A stretch of DNA of 64,000 nt. Source: Amblyomma americanum. Lineage: Eukaryota > Arthropoda > Arachnida > Ixodida > Ixodidae. Both the position numbers and the translations under genes were made by a program. Under the pieces are notes generated by a model. It made no database searches. It was not told the DNA's origin and worked only from the letters and a program-made list of their open reading frames with translations. The DNA lies in NCBI RefSeq assembly GCF_052857255.1, contig NC_135497.1:543964358-544028357 (forward strand). The letters run 5' to 3'. This document shows, piece after piece, positions 33,027 through 42,819 of the stretch (within the stretch, counting starts at the first letter, position 1; every line of letters starts with the position of its first letter).

Positions 33027-33579
33027 ACTTCTCGCTTTTTTTAAGCAGATATAGCGCGTGTCGTGTGTATGATGTGTTAGAGTTGCTTTCTCATAGAGTC
33101 CTGCTCATACGTGCACAGATTCAAAAGCTCAAAGTTTAATTGCGCGTTTTAATGATAACGTAGTTACAGTGAACTAGAAAACAATCCTAGTGGCGCGAAC
33201 GGAAGGGCGCGGGCGTGCCGTTTGGCATAGAAACCCGCCAGGTGGCGCCACTGCAACTTTTTCTAGCGGCGTCGCGGCGTCGTCGCTGGAGCTTGTGTGT
33301 GTTTCTCCGAGTCGTTGTTCCGGTGTGGTGTAGTAATACGCCTGTAGTTAAAAAACATGCATGCCATTTGCTTCAACTAGCTTCAACGTAACCTCATAGG
33401 CACCATTTTTCTCCCCTTCGAGCATTTCGGCGATGATGAAAAATCGCGTCGTCGTATGCCGTCTGCTACCGAGAACGGGCGCCGGGCAATGAGAGAGGCT
33501 CACGGATTAGCCGGTGGATGTTAGTTGTCTAGGTGCATCTTTTGCCAGGCTGATATTGTTTACCTGCGATTATAGTTTG

Positions 33580-33808
33580 GTGTCATGGGTTTTAACGTCC
33601 TAAAGCAACTCAGGATATTAGGGACGCTGTAGTGGAGGACTCTGGGTATTTCGACCACCCGGGCTCTTTAACGTGCACTGACATCATACAGTACACGGGC
33701 CTCTAGCATATCGCCTCCATCAAAATGCGATCGGCGTGGCCGGGATCGAACCGGTGTCTTTTGAGTCAGAATCCGAGAACAATAACCACTGAGCCACCGC
33801 GGCGACTT
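33580..33808 (-). repeat. tRNA-derived SINE inside the P element
   Basis: Read on the minus strand it starts with the head GGTGGCTCAGTGGTTATTGT and a B box GGTTCGATCCCGGCC (about 33744-33758). The body contains CACTACAGCGTCCCTAATAT and ends at ...TTAAAACCCATGACACC. It lies in the 3' subterminal region of the P element, so it inserted after the P element arrived. Confidence 0.8.
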
Positions 33809-34121
33809 AATTATAGAAAACTACACCCCTCATTCATCTGTGCGCGCGCCTACGTGTGATCTGGTCTTACGGAAATCAGTTTTTTCCTGAGACGGTTAAG
33901 CGGCCTCAGAAACGCATTTTGGTCAGAAAATTTTACCCATGACTGAAAATATTTCCAACCCAATTTTCGGAAAATTTTACTTGCAGTGTATGCATGACAT
34001 AAGCCAGGTTGATAATACACGGGAGGCGAGCATTATACTTTTATTGGAAAGTGCGGATATGTAAAAGAAAAACTGAAGCAAATATTGGATTGATGGCAGG
34101 CACATTATTGGCGTAGCCAGC

Positions 34122-34886
34122 CTAAATTAGGTTACATAGAAATTTCATCCGTGGAAACAAGGCTGGGCTTGCAGCTACCCTAACAGGGTGCTTCGCTAAT
34201 CTAATTGTGCATCGACTCATTTTAAGGGACTTAGAAGCTTGGTATTTCCGGTTGTTGCTGCTATTGATGCTTTTCATAAAAAAGTGAAGGCGGGTTGTTA
34301 TGTAAAAAGCAGTGAGCTCGGCTGCAACATTCTCACAGTGGTCTGGACAGCCAAGTCGAAGTTCTGTTTTTGCCTTAACCACATCTACAATATCAATGAT
34401 ACTGTCTGCATGTAGTTCTAGGAGGCTAAACCATGTTGTGAAAGCATTTTCTAGGTCAGCTATAAATTCGTACAGGGCGGCAGCGGGATACAGAAGACCA
34501 CCGTTGTCTTTCATGCGAGTGAACTGGGCTAGGATTATGTTCCCAGCCGCCTCTTTGGTCAACAAAAGCAAATTGAGGCTGCTTTCACAGCCCGTCTTCA
34601 GAATACATTTCCTGGCCACATAACCAGCTATATAAAATATTAGCCGGCTGTCACTTGATGCCACAGTGCAAGTGGAATGGTCTGGGGGTAATTTCTGGAA
34701 CACTGCGGTTGCTGCATCTATGTTGCCTGCATCTAGCAGTTTATCAACAAGTTCCTGCCTGCTACTATGGGAGCTTTGCTGGCCAGCATCTGCATCCAAA
34801 AGGGAACAGGACGGATTTCTCGTGAAGAATTTCAAGTTTGGTGTCTCTTCGTATCGATGTTGTTGCGAAGAGCACACTGGCGTCAC
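34122..34886 (-). pseudogene. P-type transposase C-terminal region
   Basis: A 254-codon open frame includes LIFYIAGYVARKCI, a hallmark of P-element/THAP9-type transposases near the C-terminus, followed by helical sequence (LYEFIADLENAFTTW, LTAFYITTRLHFFMKS). The frame begins without a convincing start after the THAP part, so it is the 3' portion of a longer gene. The RNase H-like catalytic and GTP-binding regions expected in between are absent. Confidence 0.75.
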
Positions 34887-34982
34887 TGTCGCAATTTATC
34901 CAGCACCAGGTCTTTAGGGAAGCATATTACTCCTCGAAGCATGTTAGCTGTGAAGGGCCCACTCTCGGTGGGGCCTGCAGCT

Positions 34983-35447
34983 TCATTTAGGGCGTTCAGC
35001 CCGGAAATCGAAACATCGGTTACAGGCTGACGAAGCGCTTCCTGCGCGACATCTGCGCGACAATTTCATTCTGTGCGTCTTGTCGCTTGCTGTTGCTGGC
35101 CTTTCTGGCCTCTGTTTCGCTCTTTGGACCGAAAGGTAAGACGGACAGTCAGGCAGGAGGGTAGGCACCGCACCATGCCCCAGTGACGGCTTCCCACGGG
35201 GTTGTCGCACTTCGGAGCCATTTATCATGTGAATGTAGTCCCGCCATATGCACTCGGGCTCAAAGTGGCGCTCACAGACCGCTGAGGACTCAGTGAAAGG
35301 TTTGTCATCTCTCCGCACATTGCGCTCCCACTTCTTCCTAAGTTCGTCGTCCGTGGGAGCGACGAACAAAGACGCCTTAGGAGCTCCTGGATAACCGCTC
35401 CGACAGCCCGGGGCAAAGCAATGGGAGTCCGTCTTCCTTTTCGGCAT
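34983..35447 (-). pseudogene. THAP DNA-binding domain of the P-type transposase
   Basis: The ATG at 35447 opens a 154-codon frame. Residues 1-90 form a C2CH THAP zinc finger: CFAPGC near residues 10-15, then CERHF, with the family AVPTLLP motif afterwards. THAP domains bind element termini in P transposases. The frame ends about 100 bp before the C-terminal fragment, where the deletion junction must lie. A stand-alone DNA-binding protein could act as a repressor, as truncated P proteins can. Confidence 0.8.
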
Positions 35448-35752
35448 CGTGCCTCTCTGTAGTGTCTTTATAGCGCGAACTTCACACACGCAATACGATT
35501 TTCTACGGATCACTCACAGTTTACAGCTCGAGGAGCCACGCCGAAACGTAGAACACAGATAAAACACTTCGTTTCAGCCAGTTAAGCGCCCGGAGGGCCG
35601 TTCCGAATGTGAGAAGCAGCCCGGCAGCGGCAGCACGGGGCTAGTAAAAGGCACAGTAGCGCCCCTTGCGACGAGAAGAGGCGTTTTGCCTCATCCGCTA
35701 CGCTGCCGCGCGCTCCGTTCGCGCCACTAGATAGGGATTCTAGTTCACTATA

Positions 35753-35856
35753 AACGTAGGAGAAGCGATTTTGAAGCGAGGTCTCTTGCTGCGCCGACTC
35801 AGCTTGCCACGTTCGGCTTTTTCAGTGAAGGGTAACGTGACGCCAGTTTTTTGCCG
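35753..35856 (+). promoter_or_regulatory. Probable promoter-proximal region, cut off by the P element
   Basis: About 100 bp lie between the P-element right end and the ATG of the ORF at 35857. Without the P element the minus-strand CpG-rich exon candidate (from 33026) and this ORF would be about 240 bp apart and divergent, as at a bidirectional promoter. No core promoter motif is certain. Confidence 0.3.
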
Positions 35857-36381
35857 ATGGCTGCCGCTCACGAGCAGAAAGGTGCGGGCACCGCGGAAGA
35901 CCCGCAGCCCGTTCAGGTGGAACCGGAGCTCCACATCGAAGACGCGGAGGTCGGAGTCGTGAACGAGGGCGCCGCGGGGCTGTGCGCTGTGAGTGAAGGC
36001 GATGTCTGGCCGGCGTCGGCCGGTGTGAACTGCGGGCAGCACTCGCATGGTGGCCGTCACAGGGACACTGGTGGCAGCGCCAACAGCTATTCGGGGCCCA
36101 CGCCGGAGAGTGGCCGATCCAATGCTGGGGAGGACGACTGCAAATGCTCTCCTTGCTCGACTCTGCCATCCCTGTATGATGGACATCACCGCGATACCGA
36201 GACCGGAAGACCAGAGGCCGGTAAAGATGCCCGTTCACAGATAAGTCGTGCAGACAAGGCTGTCCAGTGCGATATGTTTTCGAGCGAGTGGGCGATCGCC
36301 GATCAGATATGCAGAGAAGCTGAGATACGCATTGAAGCCTTGAAACGCCAGATCAGTTTCTACGACAACCTGACTAAATGA
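35857..36381 (+). CDS. Single-exon ORF of 174 codons, unknown function
   Basis: The ATG at 35857 has a good context (GCCGATGG). The product starts MAAAHEQKGAGTAEDPQPVQ, is acidic and Gly/Ser-rich in the first two thirds with a Cys pair (DDCKCSPC), and ends in a likely helix or coiled coil (WAIADQICREAEIRIEALKR) before TGA. A polyadenylation signal AATAAA lies at 36718-36723, about 340 bp downstream. It does not resemble the transposons here. It may be a small host gene or the last exon of a larger one. Confidence 0.45.
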   Translation: MAAAHEQKGAGTAEDPQPVQVEPELHIEDAEVGVVNEGAAGLCAVSEGDVWPASAGVNCGQHSHGGRHRDTGGSANSYSGPTPESGRSNAGEDDCKCSPCSTLPSLYDGHHRDTETGRPEAGKDARSQISRADKAVQCDMFSSEWAIADQICREAEIRIEALKRQISFYDNLTK

Positions 36382-36717
36382 AGCGAGACTGTTGTGCGTA
36401 TCCGTCTACACAGAGAGGCAGCGAAAGAAATATATGCGAAGTGACTGTGCATAAATGAGCACATTTGCCAATACCCGCCGCCCATATTCGCCGCCCTCGT
36501 ACCAATCGTCTGAACTTCTTTTGTTTTGATTTGCTCATAAAATGCTTTTTCGGTAATATCCATAAAGTTGTTTGTTTCTTTCTTTATGACGCGATGGCTG
36601 TTGTGTTCTTCACCAGATACCATAATTTTGAGCTTCCCGTCTCATTCCCACTGGAATATGCCCTTAGTCCATTCATTGTTCGTGGGATGCTTTCTGAAGC
36701 ATTGTGTTCTGTTTTTC

Positions 36718-36723
36718 AATAAA
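36718..36723 (+). terminator. Polyadenylation signal AATAAA
   Basis: AATAAA in the sequence TTTTCAATAAACACC, at a plausible distance behind the 174-codon ORF. Confidence 0.35.
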
Positions 36724-36769
36724 CACCGCCATCTCTTGGCTCTCCGCGAACTACAGTATTTCCCGCCCA

Positions 36770-36890
36770 ATTTAATCCAAACGCGAGAATATTTAATCTG
36801 GGTGCCATTCAATTTAATCCAGGTGCCACAGAAATTAATCCAAGCGCCGAAGCATTTAATCCAAACGCCAGCGAATTTATTCCTCATGAA
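36770..36890. repeat. 21-bp minisatellite
   Basis: Five to six degenerate units of about 21 bp, each with TTTAATCC followed by AAACGCCAGCGAA or a variant. The period is a multiple of three, so plus-strand frames read a 7-residue repeat (LIQTPAN-like) and minus-strand frames a WIKxxG-like repeat. No gene context supports translation. Confidence 0.75.
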
Positions 36891-37199
36891 TTCTCACACT
36901 GGACCCCTCAAACTTAAAACGCGGTCTACAAATCCCAGACGCGTTATTGATGAGTTGTTACTGACGAAACATTAGACACCCAATGAGCAAGTAATAACTT
37001 TTTAATCATAACAAGTAAGGACCGGGTATTTATAGCACCCACCACATCAACCGAGGTACTAGGTGAGCATGAAGCACATTGCAGATATGCATCTGTAGTG
37101 TCCTGCAACTCGCATCATCATGTCACACTTTTATTATCCTGATAAGATGAGCGACCTCCATTAAGGTGATGACTGAGATAAACTCCCTGTGATCAGCCG

Positions 37200-38690
37200 A
37201 TAGTCTACTCGCATGACTTCGCATCACTTGCAACATGACGTCCCACATTCTCAACCAAAGTCATGAGAGGTATGGAACGAAACGTTGTATCGAATGTAAT
37301 GACGCTATCACTTCGACACACCTTCAGCTAGCACATTCAGTGTGTTCCTACATGAAATTAATAAACTGTGCAAAGACGTGCAATTCTTCCTGCCTTATAA
37401 AGTCAAGTGACATTCAGCAAAGGGGAGGCTCTTTATCCACCCAACAACATTGGTATCGGATTACCCTGGACAACAGGGCTATCTTTTGCACACAGCTGTT
37501 TCGTTGAGTCCACTCTCCGCTCTCACGGGACTTGCAGTATTATGCATCACATCAAGTCTCTATTGCAATCTTATCGCTAACTCTAAACGTTTTCGCTGCG
37601 TCATTACAAGTTGTGACGCAACAAGGAGCGACCTTCATCATGAAGGGACGTTATGGCAACCTTGCAGTGATAGCTATCAAACCAATCGGTTTTCCCTCTG
37701 TAATAAGGCTGTCGTGATGATGATACGTATTAGCCAAGTCATCATTCGGCGTCAGATGACTTGCAGTATCATGACTGACGACACGTCACTTTCGCAACCC
37801 TATGATGTTGGGTACGAAACGAATTCGTTTTTCGTTAGGTCGAAAACACTTTTGATGCGGCACTATGAGCTGTGACCTCCCATGGATCGACTTTAATCAT
37901 GACGATACTTTATTCCCACCTTGCAGTGATGGGAATCAAAGGGTTCGGTTTTCCCAGTTTAATAAGGCCGCCGTGAAGACGATGTATTTTCGCCGAGTCG
38001 TCATGCGGGGTCACGTGACATGGAGTGTCGTGAATCGCGACACGTCACTTTGGCAACCCTATGAAATTGGGTTCAAGCGAATCTGTTTTTTTCTTAGCGT
38101 AAAAAGGCTGTCGTGAAGATGACACCTTTTCCCCGAGTCATCACCCGGGGTCACGTGACTTGGCGTGTCATGCATCACGACGCGTCACTTTGTCAACCCT
38201 ATGAAGTTGGGTGTCAAAACGATAGGTTTTCCTAGTGTAATAAAGCTGTCGTGAAGGTAATTAATTTTCTCCGAGTCGTCATCCGGGGTCACGTGACTTG
38301 GAGGATCGTGAATCACCACACGTCACTTTGGCAACCCTATGATGTTGGGTATCAAACGAATCGGTTTTTCTAGCGTAATAAGCCAGTAGCGAAGATGACA
38401 CCTTTTCCCCGAGTCATCACCCGGGTTCACGTGACTTGCAGCGTCATGCATCACGACGCGTCACTTTTTCAACCCCATGAAGTTGGGTGCCAAAACAATC
38501 GGTTTTACGTGCGGAATAAGTGTGTCCTGGAGGCAATACAGTTTCAACCGAGTCATCATGCGGGGTCACGTCACTTGGAGTATCGTGAATCACACGTTAC
38601 TTTGTAACCCTACTTTGGCAACACTGTGACATGTGGTATCGTGCGCCTTAACATGTCACTTTTGCAATCCTAGTATACTTGTCATGAAAT
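37200..38690. repeat. Tandem satellite, about 139-bp unit, with GTCACGTGAC
   Basis: Units recur with starts of the TCACGTGAC motif at 38011, 38151, 38289, 38427 and 38566 (spacings 138-140). More degraded units lie at about 37871, 37752 and 37612, and fading ones to about 37200. Each unit also holds GTCACTTTGGCAACCCTATG and a TAATAAGGCTGTCGTGAAG block. The palindrome GTCACGTGAC (E-box/CLEAR-type core) is conserved in the central units. No coding. Confidence 0.8.
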
Positions 38691-38845
38691 CAATCTGTTT
38701 TCAGAGAGTAAATAAACTGTCGTTAGGTCTGCACCACAGCATTTTTATGGAGGCAACACAAATTTGTTCCACAATAGGTATTGCCGGTTCGGCGCAGAAT
38801 GGACGATTTTACAGAATTGCCGCTGGCAGCGCAACTTCTATGCTC

Positions 38846-40095
38846 CTTTAGTAAAACAGCGCGAACAACGTAGGACAAGATGAAGGAGGACACAGGACGG
38901 GCGCTGTTCTCAACTAAAGTTTATTAGGCAACACCTGGTGTTTATAAAGAAAAAATCACATAGACAAAGTACATGACATGTCACACTAAAAGCGATAAAA
39001 CAAGAGGCAGAGATGCATACGACGCTCAAATGCCACCAAGAAAGGCTATCTCTTTTTCACATAGAATGACTGACGGTTTGCTGACACAACTGGCCTCTTG
39101 ACTGATATAAAAGGCTTCCATTAATTCCCGCGTGGTCTGTTCACTGTGCGTATAAAGCACCTTCGTGCTACGCCAGATGGCCGTGCACTTTCTCTTTTTC
39201 TTTTTAATTACCTTGACAAAATCCTGTCACCATTCTCTCAGCGACCGTTTCCAATCTCAGCTATCCAGAATTAGGCTTGCCGGGTACCCAAGTTTTACGG
39301 TAAGCGACGCCTGCTCTCGTTTGCTCAAGTGGGTGTAACAGCAGGACACTCAGCATACACGTAACAACCAACAAGAAAAAAGAAAAAAGTTGCTATTCTT
39401 CCTTATCTACATCGTATCACCCATGGGCTAAAAAATGTGGCAAATAGATATAAGGTTAATATAGCAATATCAGCTCCCAACAAACTAAAACAGTTGTGTC
39501 CGGCGATCCAAAGGGAGAAGGAACGGTTGAGCAAAAGGAAAGGTTGTGGCACCGAGCACAGGAACAAGCTTGTCGCTTGTCGCAAAGGAGTTCTGTACAA
39601 AATTCCACTCTCCTGCGGAGCCCAGTACATTGGGCAGACAGGACGATGCCTAAATAAAAGGTTACAGGAGCACAAAAATAATCTGGGAAATGACAAGGAA
39701 CTTTCTTACTTGGTCACCACTGCATAAAGTGTGAGGTAAAGAAAAAGGAAAAGTGCACGGCCATCTGGCGTAGCACGAAGGTGCTTTATACGCACAGTGA
39801 ACAGACCACGCGGGAATTAATGGAAGCCTTTTATATCAGTCAAGAGGCCAGTTGTGTCAGCAAACCGTCAGTCATTCTGTGTGACAAAGAGATAGCCTTT
39901 CTTGGTGGCATTTGAGCGTCGTATGCATCTCTGCCTCTTGTTTTATCGCTTTTAGTGTGACATGTCAAGTACTTTGTCTATGTGATTTTTTCTTTATAAA
40001 CACCAGGTGTTGCCTAATTAACTTTAGTTGAGAACAGCGCCCGTCCTGTGTCCTCCCTCATCTTGTCCTACGTTGTTCGCGCTGTTTTACTAAAG
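38846..40095 (+). mobile_element. Fold-back Penelope-like element inside the Tc1 transposon
   Basis: Arms 38846-39215 and 39737-40095 are inverted copies of each other, near identical over about 360 bp (both begin CTTTAGTAAAACAGCGCGAA reading inward). The 520-bp spacer plus right arm encodes a plus-strand GIY-YIG endonuclease; the left arm is the reverse complement of its 3' end. Such inverted 5' tails arise during PLE insertion. The reverse transcriptase is absent. Confidence 0.8.
39389..39915 (+). pseudogene. PLE GIY-YIG endonuclease, nearly intact
   Basis: The frame begins with the linker VAILPYLHRITHGLKNVANR and continues through SAPNKLKQLC and the CCHH-like Cys/His segment GCGTEHRNKLVACRKG. 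Next come LYKIPLSCGAQYIGQTGRCL with NKRLQEH, and TREL-EAFYISQEASCV to a TGA at 39913-39915. One frameshift near 39720 interrupts it, otherwise all motifs, including the YIGQTGR catalytic Arg, remain. The C-terminal third lies in the right arm of the inverted repeat. Confidence 0.8.
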
Positions 40096-40222
40096 ATGCA
40101 TCTATACCAACTCGCCCAAATGAACGTTCTACTTGTATGCTCCGTTGTTGCGGTCTTCTGGTGAAGCTTCAAGCCAACTCCTCGCACGACGGTACAGAAA
40201 GCACACTCCACAGTCGACTGAG

Positions 40223-41344
40223 ATGAAGAGCGTGAAGAAACGAGGACGACCTAGAAATCTGCCTGGCGAGCAGAAGAACTACCGGCCGGTGTCCGCAACA
40301 GACCGGGCGAGGATCGTCGATGTGTCGGGGCGCGGTGGCGACCTCAACCTGCTCGCTGCTGCACTTGGTATAATTATGAAGACCGTCCGGTCGATTGCAG
40401 CGACTGATAGATAAGAGGCAAAGAAATGCGGAGGCTAAACCCAAAAGTTCGGCTAGACTGTGAAGAAGACTTTGTGCGATATTGTTGACAGCAATTCTGC
40501 GGCTACACTGGATTAGATAGGAAACTCTCTAATTGAGAGGTTCTCGGAGATTCAGATCAGCAAGTCCACTGTTGACCGCCTTCTCGACGGGCACGGCTGC
40601 ACACTGAAACTTGCAACGTCCAGGCCAGTTTAAATAAACCGCCTTGACGTGAAGCGCGACGGCAGAAATTACGCGAAATGGCTGCAGAACCAAGGAACCA
40701 CTCTGGCCCGCTATTATGTGGATGAAACGAATTACAATGTTTAATGTTCACGAAGCTTTGCGAGAGCCCAGCGCGGCGTGCCAGCTGCGAGACTCGTACC
40801 AAGCACGAAAGGCGCCAAATTGAACATCTTGGTTTGCATGTCTCCAGAAGGACTGCTCCACTACAGCATAGCGGACAAAGTTCACTGGGCCACATTCAAC
40901 GACTTCCTTGCTGAGGCTTCCCGAAAGGTACGCGAGCAGGACCCCGATACACAGGCAGTGTTCATATTCGACAACGCGCCAGCGCACAGCCGCGCCGAAA
41001 GTGCAATCCTCGCTGCAAAAAGCCACTCTGTGAGGCGGCTTCCTCCATACAGTTCGTTTTTCAATCCAGAAGAATTTTTTTCAAAATTCAAAACATCCGT
41101 TAAAGGCTTCCTCCGTGAGCATGAACACGATTTGCTGACAACCCCAGTGAATCTCACAAAGAAAGCCATAGGCGTGCAATGCTGGCCAGGGCCGCGGAAG
41201 GATCCTTGCAGCAAATTACTTCTTCCGAGTGCGCCGCATACGACAGGCACTTCTCCGTATCTCACGCACTTAATTGTGATGACATGTGACATGAAACTCG
41301 CAATGCAAGGCGACCCACACAGGTCCACTATGAACTGCAATTAA
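40223..41344 (+). pseudogene. Tc1/IS630-type transposase
   Basis: The ATG at 40223 starts an N-terminal DNA-binding part with a GRPR hook-like motif (KKRGRPRN) and helix-turn-helix sequence. After several lesions (40414-40745) the catalytic domain reads YVDETNYNV (first Asp), VFIFDNAPAHSRAE (second Asp), and PPYSSFFNPEEFFSKFK (Glu), with a D-to-E spacing of about 33. Stops near 40414, 40633 and 40742 kill the gene. It is the only coding gene of the transposon. Confidence 0.8.
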
Positions 41345-41639
41345 ATCACTCTTCGCATGTAAGCAATTTGACTCTCTCGGCTAACAAACCAGTCCTGCAT
41401 AGTCTCCCAAGAATAAATTTGTCCAGTTTCGGAGTGCATGTTTAGTCATCAGATTCACAGCAAGATGAATATATACAAGGTTTATGACAAAGGTATGGAA
41501 CTCCTGTAAATACCTGAAAGGCTCACAATTCACACTGACGCTGATTTGGCGGCTAAGTATTCTTGATTATTCGGTGTGTAAGTCATTCAAATCATCCACT
41601 CTGCGCCGAACCGGCAATACCTATTCCAACAGCGGTTCT

Positions 41640-41985
41640 AACCCGGGTATTCCGGCTCAGACCCACCAATGTGGCTCAGTGGTTAAAGCGCCCGGCTACT
41701 GATCAGGAGTACCCGGGTTCTAACCCGACCGAGGGCGGCAGCGTTTCGATGGAGGCGAAATGCAAGACGCACCCGTGTCCTGTGGGATATCAGTGTAGGT
41801 TAGAGATCTCCAGGTGATCGAAATTATTCCGGAGCCCTCCGCTACGGCACCTCCTTACTTTCCTTGTTTCACTCCATCCTTTATTCCTTCCCTGACGGCG
41901 CGGTTCAGGTGTGCGCTGAGATGTTAGACAGATACTGCACCATTTCTTTTCCGCAGAAAACATTTTTTTTCGCCGTTCTCGGAAA
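41640..41985 (+). repeat. tRNA-derived SINE, plus strand
   Basis: The head is TGTGGCTCAGTGGTTAAAGC (A box) and GGGTTCTAACCCGACC (B-box region, about 41717-41732). The body has GGAGCCCTCCGCTACGGCAC and the end CAGATACTGCACC with a TTTT tail. Confidence 0.8.
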
Positions 41986-41989
41986 ATTG

Positions 41990-42250
41990 AAAATAGGTTT
42001 TCAGGGATCTTTAACATGCACTGACATAGCACAGAACACAGGCGCCTTAGCGTTTTCCCTCCATAAAACGCAGCAGCCGCGGTCGCGTTCGAACCCGGAA
42101 AAGGTGATCAATATTATTAAGGAGCCCTCCACTGCGGCACCTCTTTCTTTCTTCTTTCACTACCTCCTTTATCCCTTCTCTTACGGCGCGGTTCAGGTGT
42201 CCGCCGATAAATGAGACAGATACTGCGACATTTCCTTCCCTAAAACACAA
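41990..42250. repeat. Chimeric SINE: inverted head and direct tail
   Basis: 41999-42100 matches the SINE on the minus strand (GATCTTTAACATGCACTGAC, GCGTTCGAACCCGG), while 42105-42250 matches its 3' half on the plus strand (GGAGCCCTCCACTGCGGCAC). The two fit together as a head-to-head inversion or as two truncated insertions. Confidence 0.6.
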
Positions 42251-42261
42251 TTATTATTATA

Positions 42262-42447
42262 ATTTATTACTTTAGGGACAGGAAAGGCCACGGTATCTGT
42301 CTCACATATCCGCGGACACTTGAACCGCGCTGTAAGGGAAGAGACAAAGGAGGGATTGAAAGAAGAAAGGAAGAAAGAGGTGCCTTAGTGAAGGGCTCCG
42401 GAATAATTTCGACCACCTGGGAATGTTTAACGTGCACTGACATCGCA
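42262..42447 (-). repeat. SINE part 1, split by the RTE LINE
   Basis: Minus-strand SINE 3' half (GCCTTAGTGAAGGGCTCCGG) running into TAACGTGCACTGACATCGCA. The body resumes at 45678 with TAGAACACGGGCGCC. The ten bases TGACATCGCA occur on both sides of the LINE. Confidence 0.8.
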
Positions 42448-42463
42448 CAAATGTCAGTCATTG

Positions 42464-42537
42464 ACGCAGCGATGGCGTAGAGGTAGAACATCCGCCTCGC
42501 GTGCAAGAGGACCGGGTTCAAATCCTGGTGCCGCGCA
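42464..42537 (+). promoter_or_regulatory. tRNA-like head of the RTE LINE
   Basis: GATGGCGTAGAGGTAGAAC resembles a Pol III A box with D arm, and GGGTTCAAATCC a B box with T arm; the T stem CCGGG/CCTGG pairs. The anticodon arm CCTC/GAGG is short. It is not scored as a functional tRNA gene because it lies at the LINE 5' end and the acceptor stem is poor. Confidence 0.6.
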
Positions 42538-42819
42538 ATTCTCCACCGGGTTTAAAATTAAAAAAAAAATCCGCGTGTCGATGGAATTGCATGACCAGGC
42601 CTGGAGTGCGGCCTGATCTAGGGTAACCAGAACCGACAACGCACTCTCACCACAGCAGGATTTGGCCACCCTGGTGTAGCACTTGGCCACAACCTTCTAT
42701 GATCAAACCAATTAACCCTCGGCCCTCAGTCCCCAGCGGCTGCAGAGCAACTGACCGCTGCGGCGGTCAGACCTGTGACGCAGCGGAGGGTGCTAAGAAT
42801 CTCTGGCTCCGGACAGGTC

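Larger units (their letters stand above)
33165..35752 (-). mobile_element. P-type (THAP) DNA transposon, internally deleted
   Basis: The left end TACAGTGAACTAGAA and right end TTCTAGTTCACTATA are inverted repeats, extended by a shared CTAGTGGCGCGAACGGA block. Flanks are AACGTAGT and AACGTAGG, an 8-bp target duplication with one mismatch, the size made by P elements. Inside are a minus-strand THAP domain and a C-terminal transposase fragment, with the catalytic middle missing, plus a SINE at 33580-33808. The element measures 2588 bp. Confidence 0.85.
38777..41621 (+). mobile_element. Tc1/mariner-superfamily transposon with TA target duplication
   Basis: The left terminus GGTATTGCCGGTTCGGCGCA and the right terminus TGCGCCGAACCGGCAATACC are perfect inverted repeats. 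They continue with one or two mismatches through GAATGGACGATTT, and both ends are flanked by TA (38775-38776 and 41622-41623). Removing the 1250-bp PLE inside leaves about 1.6 kb, the normal size of a Tc1-type element. The transposase lies at 40223-41344. Confidence 0.85.

Noticed and set aside
37200..38690. CRISPR array
   Set aside because: Units of about 139 bp repeat throughout with no spacer structure, in eukaryotic DNA.
42464..42537. tRNA gene
   Set aside because: The A and B boxes are good, but the acceptor stem and anticodon arm are poor and it lies at the LINE 5' end.
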